Source: Deferribacterales bacterium Deferri_01 (lineage in GTDB: Bacteria; Chrysiogenota; Deferribacteres; Deferribacterales; Geovibrionaceae). Taken from it: a stretch of DNA of 64,000 bases. Shown here in pieces: positions 55,661-63,731 of the stretch. The stretch is taken from NCBI GenBank assembly GCA_001603805.1, contig LUZY01000002.1:209428-273427 (forward strand), in the 5' to 3' direction. The position numbers and the translations under genes are program-made. Below the pieces are notes generated by a model. The model saw nothing but the letters and a program-made list of their open reading frames with translations. It had not been told where the DNA came from and ran no database searches. The stretch's first letter is position 1; each line of letters begins with the position of its first letter.

Positions 55661-57367
55661 TCAGTTTCCCCCTTCGAGTTCTTCTTTTGTTATATACTGT
55701 TTCCCACGCAGGTTTTCTGCGGCCGAACCGGCGGATGATATACTAAGAGCCGCTCTGGGACACGCCTCGACACTTTTGAAGGTGGCATCACAAACTTTTT
55801 CTGTGAGAAATTCATAGTAGAAGGCGTCTTTTTCAGGAGTCCATTCTCTTTCCAGCTTGATCAGGCTGCCGTCTGAGTAATGCCAGCACCAGTCACACTG
55901 AATACAGATTCCGCAGTTAAAGCATCTTCCCGCCATAAGCTGTGCGAGGTCGGCATCAACTGTTTTCACTATCTCATCAAAGTTGCCTGTTCTTTTTTCA
56001 AAAGGGAGAGTCTCTTCAATGAGTCTGCCGCTCTTTTCAAAATATTTGGTGTTAAGTGTATTGTAAAAAGCTGTTTTTCTGTCTTTATCAGTTTCAATTG
56101 TTTCACCGAGGTACTCACGCACGCTCTTCACAGTGTCCTGCGCCAGTCCCACAACACGCACAACCATGCCTGTGTTGTCTGTGGCGCCCATGGCGGCGTC
56201 ACCGGTGATGAATATTTTACTCTGAACATCTTCCGGCAAATCACGGCAGATCATTCTGGGAAAATCCACAGTGAATTTTTCGCCGACGAAGAAAAGGTCG
56301 GGTTTATCGCCAATGGCAAGAACTATGCGGTCAAAGGCGTATTCCTCTGTCTCACCGTAAACAGCCACAGGCTTGGAACGTCCGCTTTCGTCAACGGGAC
56401 CGAGCTTCATCTTCTGCACTGTGAGCTTGAGCCCTTTGCCGTCTTTTTCTATCTTAAGGGGGCTTTTAAGGAACTTAAAGCTCACACCCTCACGTTTTGT
56501 TTCTTCAACCTCGCCCTGATGAGCTGTCATTTCGGCGGATGTACGCCTGTAAACCATAGTGGGTTCAGCACCCAGACGAACAGCGCAGCGCACCACATCC
56601 ATTGCGGTATAACCGCCGCCGATAACACCTATCTTCTCGCCTTTTTTTATTCCGAGGGCGTCAAGCTGTCCGAGATTTACTTTTTTCAGGAATGCTATAC
56701 CGTTTTCAACACCGTCAAGCTGTTCACCTTCTATGCCCAGTTCTCCGGGTTTGTGCGCTCCGGTGGCGACTATCACTGCGTCATAATTTCCGGCAAGGTC
56801 TTTAAAGCTTTCTTTATTTATATTGGAGTTAGTGTGTATCACCACACCTGTCTCTTTTATAAATGCCAGCTCTTTCTCGAAAACCTCACGGGGGTAACGG
56901 TATGCGGGTATTCCTTCGCTAAGAAGACCGCCTGCAACCTCGTGCTTCTCAAACACTTCCACACTGTAACCGCAGCGGGCAAGGAAATAAGCAGCAGAAA
57001 GCCCAGCGGGACCGGAGCCTACGATGGCTATCTTTCTGTCCTTCTTTTCTCCTGTCATTGCAGGTTTTAAGCCTTTTTCATAGCCCGCATCGGAGATGAA
57101 GCGTTCGAGCGCTTTTATATCCACAGGCTGATCATATTTCGTACGGTTGCATGCTGTTTCACAGGGGTGATCACAGAATCTGCCGCAGCCCGAACTGAAT
57201 GGATTTGTTTCCTTGAGAACATAAAAAGCCTCATCAAACCTGCCCAAAGCTGTGAGATGGAGGAATCTTGGTATATCGTTTCTGGCATAACAGCCATGAT
57301 TGCCGAGATGATCACGGCTGTAACAGGGACTGAGCCTGTTAATGTAAAGCGGAAGCAGTTTCTTCAA
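55661..57367 (-). CDS. GltD-type FAD/Fe-S oxidoreductase of the split glutamate synthase
   Basis: A 568-aa flavoprotein like the small subunit of glutamate synthase. The N-terminal Fe-S region has SGCGRFCDHPCETACNR; then an FAD fold (AIVGSGPAGLSAAYFLARCGY) and an NAD(P)-binding fold (IGVIGGGYTAMDVVRCAVRLG), and GDAAMGATD near the flavin. The C-terminal 120 residues add a cysteine set CFNCGICIQCDWC...CPRAAL, a ferredoxin-like extension. Start is TTG 57367 with GGAGGT 5-6 bases upstream. It passes electrons to the FMN subunit and could accept them from NADPH or ferredoxin. Confidence 0.88.
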   Translation of the reverse strand: MKKLLPLYINRLSPCYSRDHLGNHGCYARNDIPRFLHLTALGRFDEAFYVLKETNPFSSGCGRFCDHPCETACNRTKYDQPVDIKALERFISDAGYEKGLKPAMTGEKKDRKIAIVGSGPAGLSAAYFLARCGYSVEVFEKHEVAGGLLSEGIPAYRYPREVFEKELAFIKETGVVIHTNSNINKESFKDLAGNYDAVIVATGAHKPGELGIEGEQLDGVENGIAFLKKVNLGQLDALGIKKGEKIGVIGGGYTAMDVVRCAVRLGAEPTMVYRRTSAEMTAHQGEVEETKREGVSFKFLKSPLKIEKDGKGLKLTVQKMKLGPVDESGRSKPVAVYGETEEYAFDRIVLAIGDKPDLFFVGEKFTVDFPRMICRDLPEDVQSKIFITGDAAMGATDNTGMVVRVVGLAQDTVKSVREYLGETIETDKDRKTAFYNTLNTKYFEKSGRLIEETLPFEKRTGNFDEIVKTVDADLAQLMAGRCFNCGICIQCDWCWHYSDGSLIKLEREWTPEKDAFYYEFLTEKVCDATFKSVEACPRAALSISSAGSAAENLRGKQYITKEELEGGN

Positions 57368-57405
57368 TGCTTACCTCCATAGAAAATGATGTTATGACCG
57401 TTATT

Positions 57406-57433
57406 AAAATAATAATCTAATGATACTTGTCAA
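57406..57433 (-). promoter_or_regulatory. Promoter of the glutamate synthase operon
   Basis: Minus strand TTGACA (57433-57428), 16-base spacer, TATTTT (57411-57406), 39 bp before the TTG start. Confidence 0.55.
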
Positions 57434-57607
57434 TATTGCCTAACAAAAACACTATAATATAGAAAATTAAAACGATAAAGTTTTTTTTGCATATTTTGAT
57501 CTCTATCAAGTTAATTATAGCGCAGAGAGCGTATTGTTTCAAAACAAAGAAAAGTCAGGATTCAATATTACGGCAAAGCCGGAAAAATATATAATGAGAG
57601 GTTCAGA

Positions 57608-57850
57608 ATGCATCAGGGATGTTCAGGAAGTTTCGACAACGGCAAACAGGTGGTAGATAAGTTAAGACATATGGGTTACGGCTCAATGCCCATGCCTGCG
57701 CCCATGGTTATCCGTTGCTCAAACTGCGAAGAAAGCTTCAACATGGAGACATTCGAGGCAAAATGCCCCAACTGCGACATGACATACGGAGTAACCCCCT
57801 GCCACAGCCATGATCCGGAAAGTGTTCAGGCGGCCGGGATAGACTATTAA
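57608..57850 (+). CDS. Small zinc-ribbon protein, unknown
   Basis: An 80-aa protein with a zinc ribbon (IRCSNCEESF...KCPNCDMTYG, residues about 36-62) and a His/Cys-rich tail (TPCHSHDP). N-terminal MHQGCSGS adds another cysteine. The AGAGG ribosome site is good and a terminator follows, so it is a real single gene. I do not recognise a family; DNA-, RNA- or metal-related roles are possible. Confidence 0.75.
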   Translation: MHQGCSGSFDNGKQVVDKLRHMGYGSMPMPAPMVIRCSNCEESFNMETFEAKCPNCDMTYGVTPCHSHDPESVQAAGIDY

Positions 57851-57880
57851 CTGAAAATCAGAAGCGGGTTTCCGCCCGGT

Positions 57881-57900
57881 GCGGATATCCGCCTTTTTTT
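57881..57900 (+). terminator. Terminator after the zinc-ribbon gene
   Basis: GCGG-ATAT-CCGC hairpin (57881-57892) followed by seven T; the T-run abuts the convergent XRE gene. Confidence 0.75.
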
Positions 57901-58261
57901 ATTTAATCACTTCAAGAAGCAGGTTCAGCATTCTGTAGATCTTGTCCTGCTCCTTCTCATCCATTGCAAGAATTTCCTTCATAAGTCCGTCCCACTCAGC
58001 GGGAAGCTGCCTGCCCCCTGCGGTCAGGATATAATCGCCTGCTTTATCCGTATCACCCAGAAGACAGCTCACAGGGACATCAAGCACCTCAGCCAGCCTG
58101 CAGAGTATGCCTATCCCTATCTCTCCCCCTGTGTTGTTGTTCAGAAAACGGGTAAGATGCTGATAGGAAATACCCGCCTTTTCGGTCACTTTCAAGCGTG
58201 ATTGTCCCGATTCGGCTATGGCTTTCAGTATGTTACCCCTGATTAAGTCGATCCTGTTCAT
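57899..58261 (-). CDS. XRE-family transcriptional regulator
   Basis: A 120-aa protein with an N-terminal helix-turn-helix (LKVTEKAGISYQHLTRFLNNNTGGEIGIGILCRLAEVLDV, about residues 20-65) and a helical C-terminal region (EWDGLMKEILAMDEKEQDKI). Two identical 12-base sites and a perfect inverted repeat lie 36-115 bp upstream of its start, so autoregulation is plausible. The targets may include the ribonucleotide reductase unit that follows on the other strand; that is inference. Confidence 0.87.
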   Translation of the reverse strand: MNRIDLIRGNILKAIAESGQSRLKVTEKAGISYQHLTRFLNNNTGGEIGIGILCRLAEVLDVPVSCLLGDTDKAGDYILTAGGRQLPAEWDGLMKEILAMDEKEQDKIYRMLNLLLEVIK

Positions 58262-58296
58262 CTTTGCAGAATACAGTAATACACTGATTCAATATA

Positions 58297-58375
58297 TTAT
58301 CTTATAGGCTATATTATTTACATTTTGACTTGAAATTTTATCTTATAGGAGCTAAAAATAATTATATTTTTAGCT
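58297..58375. promoter_or_regulatory. Two TTATCTTATAGG sites and an adjoining inverted repeat
   Basis: TTATCTTATAGG occurs at 58297-58308 and 58338-58349, 41 bp apart (about four helical turns). Right after the second, AGCTAAAAATA and TATTTTTAGCT form a perfect 11-bp inverted repeat with an ATTA loop (58350-58375). The set lies upstream of the XRE gene and looks like operator DNA. Confidence 0.55.
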
Positions 58376-58494
58376 GACAAATGCCCGCCTCCGCCAAACT
58401 CCATACAGGAAGCGGGCTTGCGATGTGCCGTTTTCAAATCAGGAGCTTTTTTATCTCTTTTCCTCAAATCTGGGTTGACTTATCGATCTCTTCA

Positions 58495-58690
58495 TAGCAA
58501 AATAGCTCATCGGGAATCAGGGAAGTGCGGTTAAAATCCGCCGCTGCCCCCGCAACTGTGAGCCGGACGAAAGCTCCTTTTCTTTGCCACTGTCTGATGT
58601 ACGGGAAGGCCGAGCAAGTAGAACGAAGGCGAGTCAGGATACCTGCCCCGGGGAATAACTGCCCATCGGAGGGATGGATGAGATTATTAC
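58495..58690 (+). promoter_or_regulatory. Cobalamin (B12) riboswitch before nrdD
   Basis: The leader carries the conserved B12-element: GGGAAGTGCGGTTAAAATC, CCGCTGCCCCCGCAACTGTG, AGCCGGACGAAAG, then CACTG...GGGAAGGCC and GAGTCAGGATACCTGCCCC. It binds adenosyl- or methylcobalamin and lowers expression of the downstream gene. The distance to the nrdD ATG is about 90-100 bp. A riboswitch of this kind on a B12-independent reductase implies that a B12-dependent class II enzyme also exists in the genome. Confidence 0.93.
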
Positions 58691-58777
58691 ACGCCAACTA
58701 TACTTCTGTGCATATAATCTTCACTTATTAAGCATCCTCTCCATCGAATTACGCTTATTTTACGGAGGCTTGATTAT

Positions 58778-60808
58778 ATGCTTGAAAAAGTTATGAAACG
58801 TGACGGGCGCTTTGTGCCGTTTGATCAGGAGCGCATTGCAAACGCCATTTTCAAGGCTGCAAAATCTGTCGGCGGAACAGACAGAAATAACGCTGCAGCC
58901 CTTTCCCTTATTGTTACAAGAAAACTTACAGATGCTTACGAGCGCTACGGTTCATGCTCCGTGGAAGAGATACAGGACTACGTAGAGAAAGTTCTCATAG
59001 AGCAGGGACACGCCAAAACAGCCAAAGCTTTTATCATATACAGGAAACAGCGTGCAGACATCCGCTCCATAACTGACAGTATGGAGGGTTTTGAATCCAT
59101 AGTTGAGACTTATCTTGGCGGAAGCGACTGGCGTGTGAACGAGAACAGCAACACAACCTATGCTCTTCAGGGGCTTAACAACTATATTTCATCCACAGTG
59201 ACAGCAAAATACTGGCTGAATAAAATCTATCCGCCCGAAGTGCAGAAAGCGCACACAGAAGGGGATTTCCATATTCACGATCTCGGTCTTCTTGCTGTGT
59301 ACTGCTGCGGATGGGATCTTAAAGACCTCCTGGTGAAAGGCTTCAGAGGGGTTGCCGGCAAGGTTGAAAGCAAACCCGCCAAACATCTCCGCACAGCACT
59401 GGGACAAATAGCAAACTTCTTCTACACACTTCAGGGTGAAGCAGCGGGAGCGCAGGCTTTTGCCAACTTTGACACTTATCTTGCACCATTTGTAGCCTAT
59501 GACAAACTTTCCTATAAGGAAGTTAAGCAAGCTATGCAGGAATTTGTCTTCAACCTCAACGTACCCACCAGAGTGGGTTTTCAGACGCCTTTCACCAACC
59601 TCACCATGGACTTATACGTACCATCAACCCATAAGGACGAGGCGGTTATAATCGGCGGCGAAATGATGGACAGAACCTACGGAGAGTTTCAGGAGGAGAT
59701 GTTCTTAGTAAACCGCGCCTTCATGGAAGTTATGATGGAAGGCGATGCAAAAGGACGTATATTCACTTTCCCCATACCGACTTACAACGTTTCAAAAGAT
59801 TTTGACTGGGAACACCCCATAGTTCAGGAGCTGATGAAGATAACTGCCAAATACGGCATTCCCTACTTTGCAAACTTCGTAAACAGCGATATGAGTCCCG
59901 AAGATGCACGCAGCATGTGCTGCCGCCTGCGTCTGGACAACAGAGAGCTTCGCAAAAGAGGCGGAGGTCTCTTCGGCGCAAACCCTCTCACCGGTTCAAT
60001 CGGCGTTGTTACTATAAACCTGCCGAGAATAGGCTATACAGCAGGGAACGAACAGGAATTTTTCAACAGGCTTTCCTCTCTTATGGAACTTGCCAGAGAC
60101 AGCCTGAGAATCAAACGCAAATCTCTGGAGAAACTGACGGAAAACGGTCTCTACCCTTATGCCCGCTTCTACCTTGAAGATATAAGAGCGAGATTCGGTC
60201 AGTTCTGGAAAAACCACTTCAACACCATCGGAATAATAGGAATGAACGAAGCAGCGCTGAACTTCATCGGCGTGGATATTATGAATAAAGAAGGGCTGGA
60301 GTTTGCAGAAAAGATCCTTAACTTCATGAGAGGCAAACTGGCGCAGTTTCAGGAAGATGACGACATGCTCTACAACCTTGAGGCAACACCCGCCGAAGGC
60401 ACTTCATACCGCCTCGCCAAGCGTGATATCAAGGATTACCCTGAAATTATTACTTCCGGTTCCCTTGAGCGTCCCTACTACACCAACTCCACACAAATTC
60501 CTGTGGAAAAGGCAAGGGATCTCTTCGCTGCTCTGGATCATCAGGACAAGCTTCAGCCTCTTTACACAGGCGGTACAGTTTTCCACGTTTTCCTCGGTGA
60601 ATCAGTGGATGAACCGTCCGCAGTGGGCAAACTCTTAAAAGAGATAACATGCTGCTATAAAATACCTTATATAACAATAACGCCTACATTTTCCGTATGC
60701 CCTGTACATGGCTACCTTAAAGGTAAACACCCCGAATGCCCGCTTTGTGCGGAGGAGAAAAAGGCAGCAATTTTTCAGGAATTAGAGAAACTCAAAGCCG
60801 AAGTTTAA
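58778..60808 (+). CDS. nrdD: Anaerobic ribonucleoside-triphosphate reductase, main part without glycyl-radical tail
   Basis: A 676-aa class III RNR large part. The N-terminal ATP-cone spans residues 1-95 (MLEKVMKRDGRFVPFDQERI). The barrel includes EGDFHIHDLGLL, GGLFGANPLTGSIGVVTINLPR and EATPAEGTSYRLAKRD, all typical of NrdD. The C-terminus reaches the zinc-type motif CPVHGYLKGKHPECPLC and then ends after a charged helix (IFQELEKLKAEV). The glycyl-radical loop (RVxGY) that usually follows is absent and is encoded by the next gene. There is no frameshift: a normal TAA, a 38-base gap and a new strong ribosome site separate them. B12 riboswitch upstream; good GGAGG at 58762. Confidence 0.94.
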   Translation: MLEKVMKRDGRFVPFDQERIANAIFKAAKSVGGTDRNNAAALSLIVTRKLTDAYERYGSCSVEEIQDYVEKVLIEQGHAKTAKAFIIYRKQRADIRSITDSMEGFESIVETYLGGSDWRVNENSNTTYALQGLNNYISSTVTAKYWLNKIYPPEVQKAHTEGDFHIHDLGLLAVYCCGWDLKDLLVKGFRGVAGKVESKPAKHLRTALGQIANFFYTLQGEAAGAQAFANFDTYLAPFVAYDKLSYKEVKQAMQEFVFNLNVPTRVGFQTPFTNLTMDLYVPSTHKDEAVIIGGEMMDRTYGEFQEEMFLVNRAFMEVMMEGDAKGRIFTFPIPTYNVSKDFDWEHPIVQELMKITAKYGIPYFANFVNSDMSPEDARSMCCRLRLDNRELRKRGGGLFGANPLTGSIGVVTINLPRIGYTAGNEQEFFNRLSSLMELARDSLRIKRKSLEKLTENGLYPYARFYLEDIRARFGQFWKNHFNTIGIIGMNEAALNFIGVDIMNKEGLEFAEKILNFMRGKLAQFQEDDDMLYNLEATPAEGTSYRLAKRDIKDYPEIITSGSLERPYYTNSTQIPVEKARDLFAALDHQDKLQPLYTGGTVFHVFLGESVDEPSAVGKLLKEITCCYKIPYITITPTFSVCPVHGYLKGKHPECPLCAEEKKAAIFQELEKLKAEV

Positions 60809-60846
60809 CGGCTTTTGGGCAATATAAAAACGCAAGGAGGCAGATA

Positions 60847-61017
60847 ATGGAAAAAGCTGAGAGAATCAGAGAACTGGAAAAGGAAATGGCGGATGTTAAA
60901 GGCACAACTTGCGATGTTTACAGCAGGGTTGTCGGCTATCACAGCCCCACCAGCCATTGGAACGAAGGTAAAAAAGAAGAATTTATAAACAGGGGGACTT
61001 TCAGAGTTTCCAAATGA
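60847..61017 (+). CDS. Separate glycyl-radical subunit of the anaerobic ribonucleotide reductase
   Basis: A 56-aa protein. Residues about 20-56 match the C-terminal tail of class III RNR: CDVYSRVVGYHSP, where the glycine of RVVGY is the radical site, and HWNEGKKEEFINRGTF. Before it lies a charged helix (EKAERIRELEKEMADV) that resembles the helix at the end of NrdD and may pair with it. AAGGAGG lies 6 bases upstream of ATG, and the stop overlaps nrdG (ATGA). It should be the target of NrdG. Small free-standing glycyl-radical proteins exist for pyruvate formate-lyase (GrcA/YfiD); here it is not a spare but the only copy of the motif in the operon. Confidence 0.85.
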   Translation: MEKAERIRELEKEMADVKGTTCDVYSRVVGYHSPTSHWNEGKKEEFINRGTFRVSK

Positions 61018-61703
61018 GTCACACAGACTTCTTCATTGCCGGCTTTACGCCCGTCAGTCTTATAGATTATCCGGGAGAAGTGGCGGCCACTGTCTTCACT
61101 CACGGTTGCAACCTGAGGTGCAGATACTGCCACAATCCTCATCTGGTAACAGGCCGAAAAGGGGAAAATAAGTCATCTGAGTTTTTTTCTTATATGGCTG
61201 TAAGAAATATAGGGGCCGTCGCTGTTACAGGCGGCGAGCCTCTTTTTTCAGATCACATTGCTGATTTTGTATCTTTTCTTAAGAATGACGGTGTAAAAAT
61301 CAAGCTGGATACAAACGGATTTGCTCCGGCAAGGCTTCTGCCTCTTCTGGAGCAGGGGTTTGTGGACTATGCGGCGGTGGATATCAAAGGTTTCTGCGCC
61401 GAAGATATAGAGTACATGACCCGCACAGCACGCTCCACAGAGCCTTTTGTAAAAACCATTCATGCACTGAAAAACAGCGGAATCCCTTTTGAACTGCGCT
61501 ATACCGCATGGAAAAAGCCCGATGAGGAGTCGCTCTTCTGGCTGGCTGATTTCGCAAAAGATGTGCCTGTTGCGTTGCAGTTCCTCCAAAAATCAACCCC
61601 TCTTCTGGACAAAAGGTTTAATGTTCCCATGAGCAAGGCAGAGTTTTACTCACTTAAGGCACTGTTTGAGTCCTGTTTCTCCAAGGTTATTATCAGAGAA
61701 TAA
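61014..61703 (+). CDS. nrdG: Anaerobic ribonucleotide reductase activase
   Basis: A 229-aa radical SAM enzyme. GFTPVSLIDYPGEVAATVFTHGCN leads to the cluster motif CNLRCRYC (CxxxCxxC), then VAVTGGEPLF for SAM. It generates the glycyl radical on the reductase. Its length and motifs match the NrdG/YjjW-like group (about 230 aa) rather than the short E. coli NrdG. It is translationally coupled to the radical-tail gene by ATGA, which fits direct work on that small protein. Confidence 0.92.
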   Translation: MSHTDFFIAGFTPVSLIDYPGEVAATVFTHGCNLRCRYCHNPHLVTGRKGENKSSEFFSYMAVRNIGAVAVTGGEPLFSDHIADFVSFLKNDGVKIKLDTNGFAPARLLPLLEQGFVDYAAVDIKGFCAEDIEYMTRTARSTEPFVKTIHALKNSGIPFELRYTAWKKPDEESLFWLADFAKDVPVALQFLQKSTPLLDKRFNVPMSKAEFYSLKALFESCFSKVIIRE

Positions 61704-61775
61704 CAGTTTTTTATTGTCTGAAATTCTCAAAAAATGTAAGCTTCCGAAATTTAATTCGTTTTTTTGGGGGCTTGC

Positions 61776-61952
61776 ATGCTCGGTTTATCAGGATGGGCAG
61801 TGCCGCTTGGGTTTATACTCATGCTTGCCAGCGCTGTACTCTGTATTGTTTACGGAATAATGAACTGGAACAAAGGCTACATGACTGATGAGGAATTTCT
61901 TCAGGAACAGGAATGGGCCGAAGAGGAAAGAAAAGTTGAGGAGACGCTCTGA
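61776..61952 (+). CDS. Small accessory protein of the sodium symporter
   Basis: A 58-aa membrane protein: one long hydrophobic segment (about residues 5-28, ending IVYGIMNWNKG) and an acidic C-terminal helix (MTDEEFLQEQEWAEEE). It matches the small proteins encoded directly before some sodium:solute symporters. ATG 61776 is preceded by GGGGGC. Its TGA shares bases with the ATG of the symporter gene (TGATG), so both are made together. Confidence 0.8.
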   Translation: MLGLSGWAVPLGFILMLASAVLCIVYGIMNWNKGYMTDEEFLQEQEWAEEERKVEETL

Positions 61953-63574
61953 TGGAAATGAGTCTCCCTCTTCTTACCCTCGTGGTGATCGTTTACCTCG
62001 CCATTGTGGGCGGACTAACTGTAAAGGCATATAAAGGAACAGTCAGCGCCGCAGACTACATGGTTGCCGGGCGAAAGATACACCCTTTTGTCATGGCTAT
62101 GTCATACGGAGCCACATTTATCTCCACATCCGCAATTGTCGGCTTTGGCGGAGCGGCTGCGGTTTTCGGAATGAGCCTTCTGTGGCTTACTGTCCTTACC
62201 ATATTTGTCGGAGTGTTCATCGCCTTCGTTTTCTTCGGCAGACGCACAAGGGTCATGGGGCTTAACCTTAACGCACATACATTCCCCGAATTTATCGGTC
62301 TTCGTTTTCAGTCCCGCACCCTGCAAGGCTTATCAGGGCTTCTTATATTTGTTTCAATGCCTCTTTATGCAAGTGTGGTTCTCATGGGCGGAGCAAAGTT
62401 CATAGCGCAGATATTAAGCGTAAACTACAATGCCGCTCTGTTCTTTCTCACTGTAATTGTTGCCGTTTATGTCGTTATGGGCGGTCTGAAAGGGGTTATG
62501 TACACCGACGCTTTTCAGGGGTCTGTGATGTTTGCGGGGATGATCATCCTCCTATTCTTTACCTATTGGAAAATGGGCGGAGTTGTGGAAGCTCATCAGA
62601 AACTTACAGATATGGCGGACATAGCAGTGAACATCTTCGGTTCTCAGGGGCACACAGGCTGGACATCCTTTCCCACCCTGGGCTCGCCATTCTGGGTTAC
62701 TGTGGTCACAACCATGGTTATGGGAGTGGGGATAGGCGTTCTGGCGCAGCCACAGCTTATTGTCCGCTTCATGACGGTTAAAAGCAACAGAGAGCTTAAC
62801 CGTGCGGTGCTTATCGGCGGAATATTCGTTCTGGTGGCCGTGGGCGTGGCGTTCATAGTCGGCGCATTGTCAAACGTGTTTTTCTATTACATGAATGAGG
62901 ACACCGCCGGAAAAATATCACTCATCGCTGCTAACAAAAACGTTGAGGAGATTATACCTCTCTACATAAGCAAGGCTATGCCCCAGTGGTTTACCGCTGT
63001 TTTCACAATCACCATGCTTTCCGCAGCCATGAGTACCCTCAGCTCGCAGTTTCATGCCATGGGAACATCATTAGGCAGAGATATTTATGAAAAATGGCTG
63101 GGAAAAACCGGCAACTCTGTGCTGATAACAAAAACAGGCATTCTCTTTACCATTATGCTCAGTTATTTTTTCGCATGGGGGCTGCCCCTCTTCTTTGACG
63201 GCGGCACGGCGATAATCGCAAGGGGAACGGCAATCTTCTTCGGAATATGCGCCGCTGCATTTCTGCCTTTATACTTCGGAGCTATATACTCTAAGAGAGT
63301 AACAAAATTCTCCGCATTTACAGGCTTTACAGCGGGTACGCTTATCAGCTTTTTCTGGCTGTTTTTCGTCCATGAAAAGGTTTCCGGACCCATGATGATG
63401 TGCAAGGCAGTGTTCGGAGTTGACTCCCTCGCCGCAGGCTCAATATGGTCAGCGGTCGATCCGCTTGTTATAGGTCTGCCTGCATCAGCAGTGATAACAC
63501 TGGCAACAGCGTTCATAGGTAAACAGCTCCCCAAGGAGCATCTGGACAAGTGCTTTCACGGCATCGGGAAATAA
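61952..63574 (+). CDS. Sodium:solute symporter (SSS family)
   Basis: A 540-aa inner-membrane transporter with about 13 hydrophobic spans. Family motifs: ADYMVAGRKIHPFVMAMSYGATFISTSAIVGFGG (N-terminal signature) and a central GVMYTDAFQGSVMF. The end is cytoplasmic. SSS members move acetate, pyruvate, amino acids or other organic compounds with Na+. The substrate is not clear; the presence of a small helper protein resembles monocarboxylate/acetate permease types. It is the last gene before the tRNA. Confidence 0.9.
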   Translation: MEMSLPLLTLVVIVYLAIVGGLTVKAYKGTVSAADYMVAGRKIHPFVMAMSYGATFISTSAIVGFGGAAAVFGMSLLWLTVLTIFVGVFIAFVFFGRRTRVMGLNLNAHTFPEFIGLRFQSRTLQGLSGLLIFVSMPLYASVVLMGGAKFIAQILSVNYNAALFFLTVIVAVYVVMGGLKGVMYTDAFQGSVMFAGMIILLFFTYWKMGGVVEAHQKLTDMADIAVNIFGSQGHTGWTSFPTLGSPFWVTVVTTMVMGVGIGVLAQPQLIVRFMTVKSNRELNRAVLIGGIFVLVAVGVAFIVGALSNVFFYYMNEDTAGKISLIAANKNVEEIIPLYISKAMPQWFTAVFTITMLSAAMSTLSSQFHAMGTSLGRDIYEKWLGKTGNSVLITKTGILFTIMLSYFFAWGLPLFFDGGTAIIARGTAIFFGICAAAFLPLYFGAIYSKRVTKFSAFTGFTAGTLISFFWLFFVHEKVSGPMMMCKAVFGVDSLAAGSIWSAVDPLVIGLPASAVITLATAFIGKQLPKEHLDKCFHGIGK

Positions 63575-63596
63575 ACATAAATAAGGGATTTATCTG

Positions 63597-63625
63597 TTGA
63601 CAACGGATTAAGGAAATCATAATAT
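63597..63625 (+). promoter_or_regulatory. Promoter of the tRNA-Leu gene
   Basis: TTGACA (63597-63602), 17-base spacer, TAATAT (63620-63625), 20 bp before the mature tRNA 5' end. Confidence 0.8.
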
Positions 63626-63645
63626 TTCTTTCCTTATTATACTAC

Positions 63646-63730
63646 GCCGTGGTGGTGGAATTGGTAGACACGCAGGTTTCAGGTACCTGTGGGAGTTAAT
63701 CCTGTGGGGGTTCGAGTCCCCCCCTCGGCA
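63646..63730 (+). tRNA. tRNA-Leu (anticodon CAG)
   Basis: An 85-nt class II tRNA with long variable arm. The D arm is GGAATTGGTAGAC; the anticodon stem 63673-63677/63685-63689 encloses TTCAGGT with anticodon CAG (63680-63682); the T arm is GGGGG-TTCGAGT-CCCCC; discriminator A at 63730. CCA is not encoded. The acceptor stem (63646-63652 with 63723-63729) has one U-U mismatch at pair 5-68 (63650/63725). The 3' 18 nt recur 177 bp downstream. Confidence 0.95.
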
Positions 63731-63731
63731 T

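Noticed and set aside
60736..61017. Reading the small NrdD-tail gene from an upstream start inside nrdD
   Set aside because: The frame before ATG 60847 overlaps nrdD in another frame and lacks family similarity; the ATG has its own AAGGAGG.
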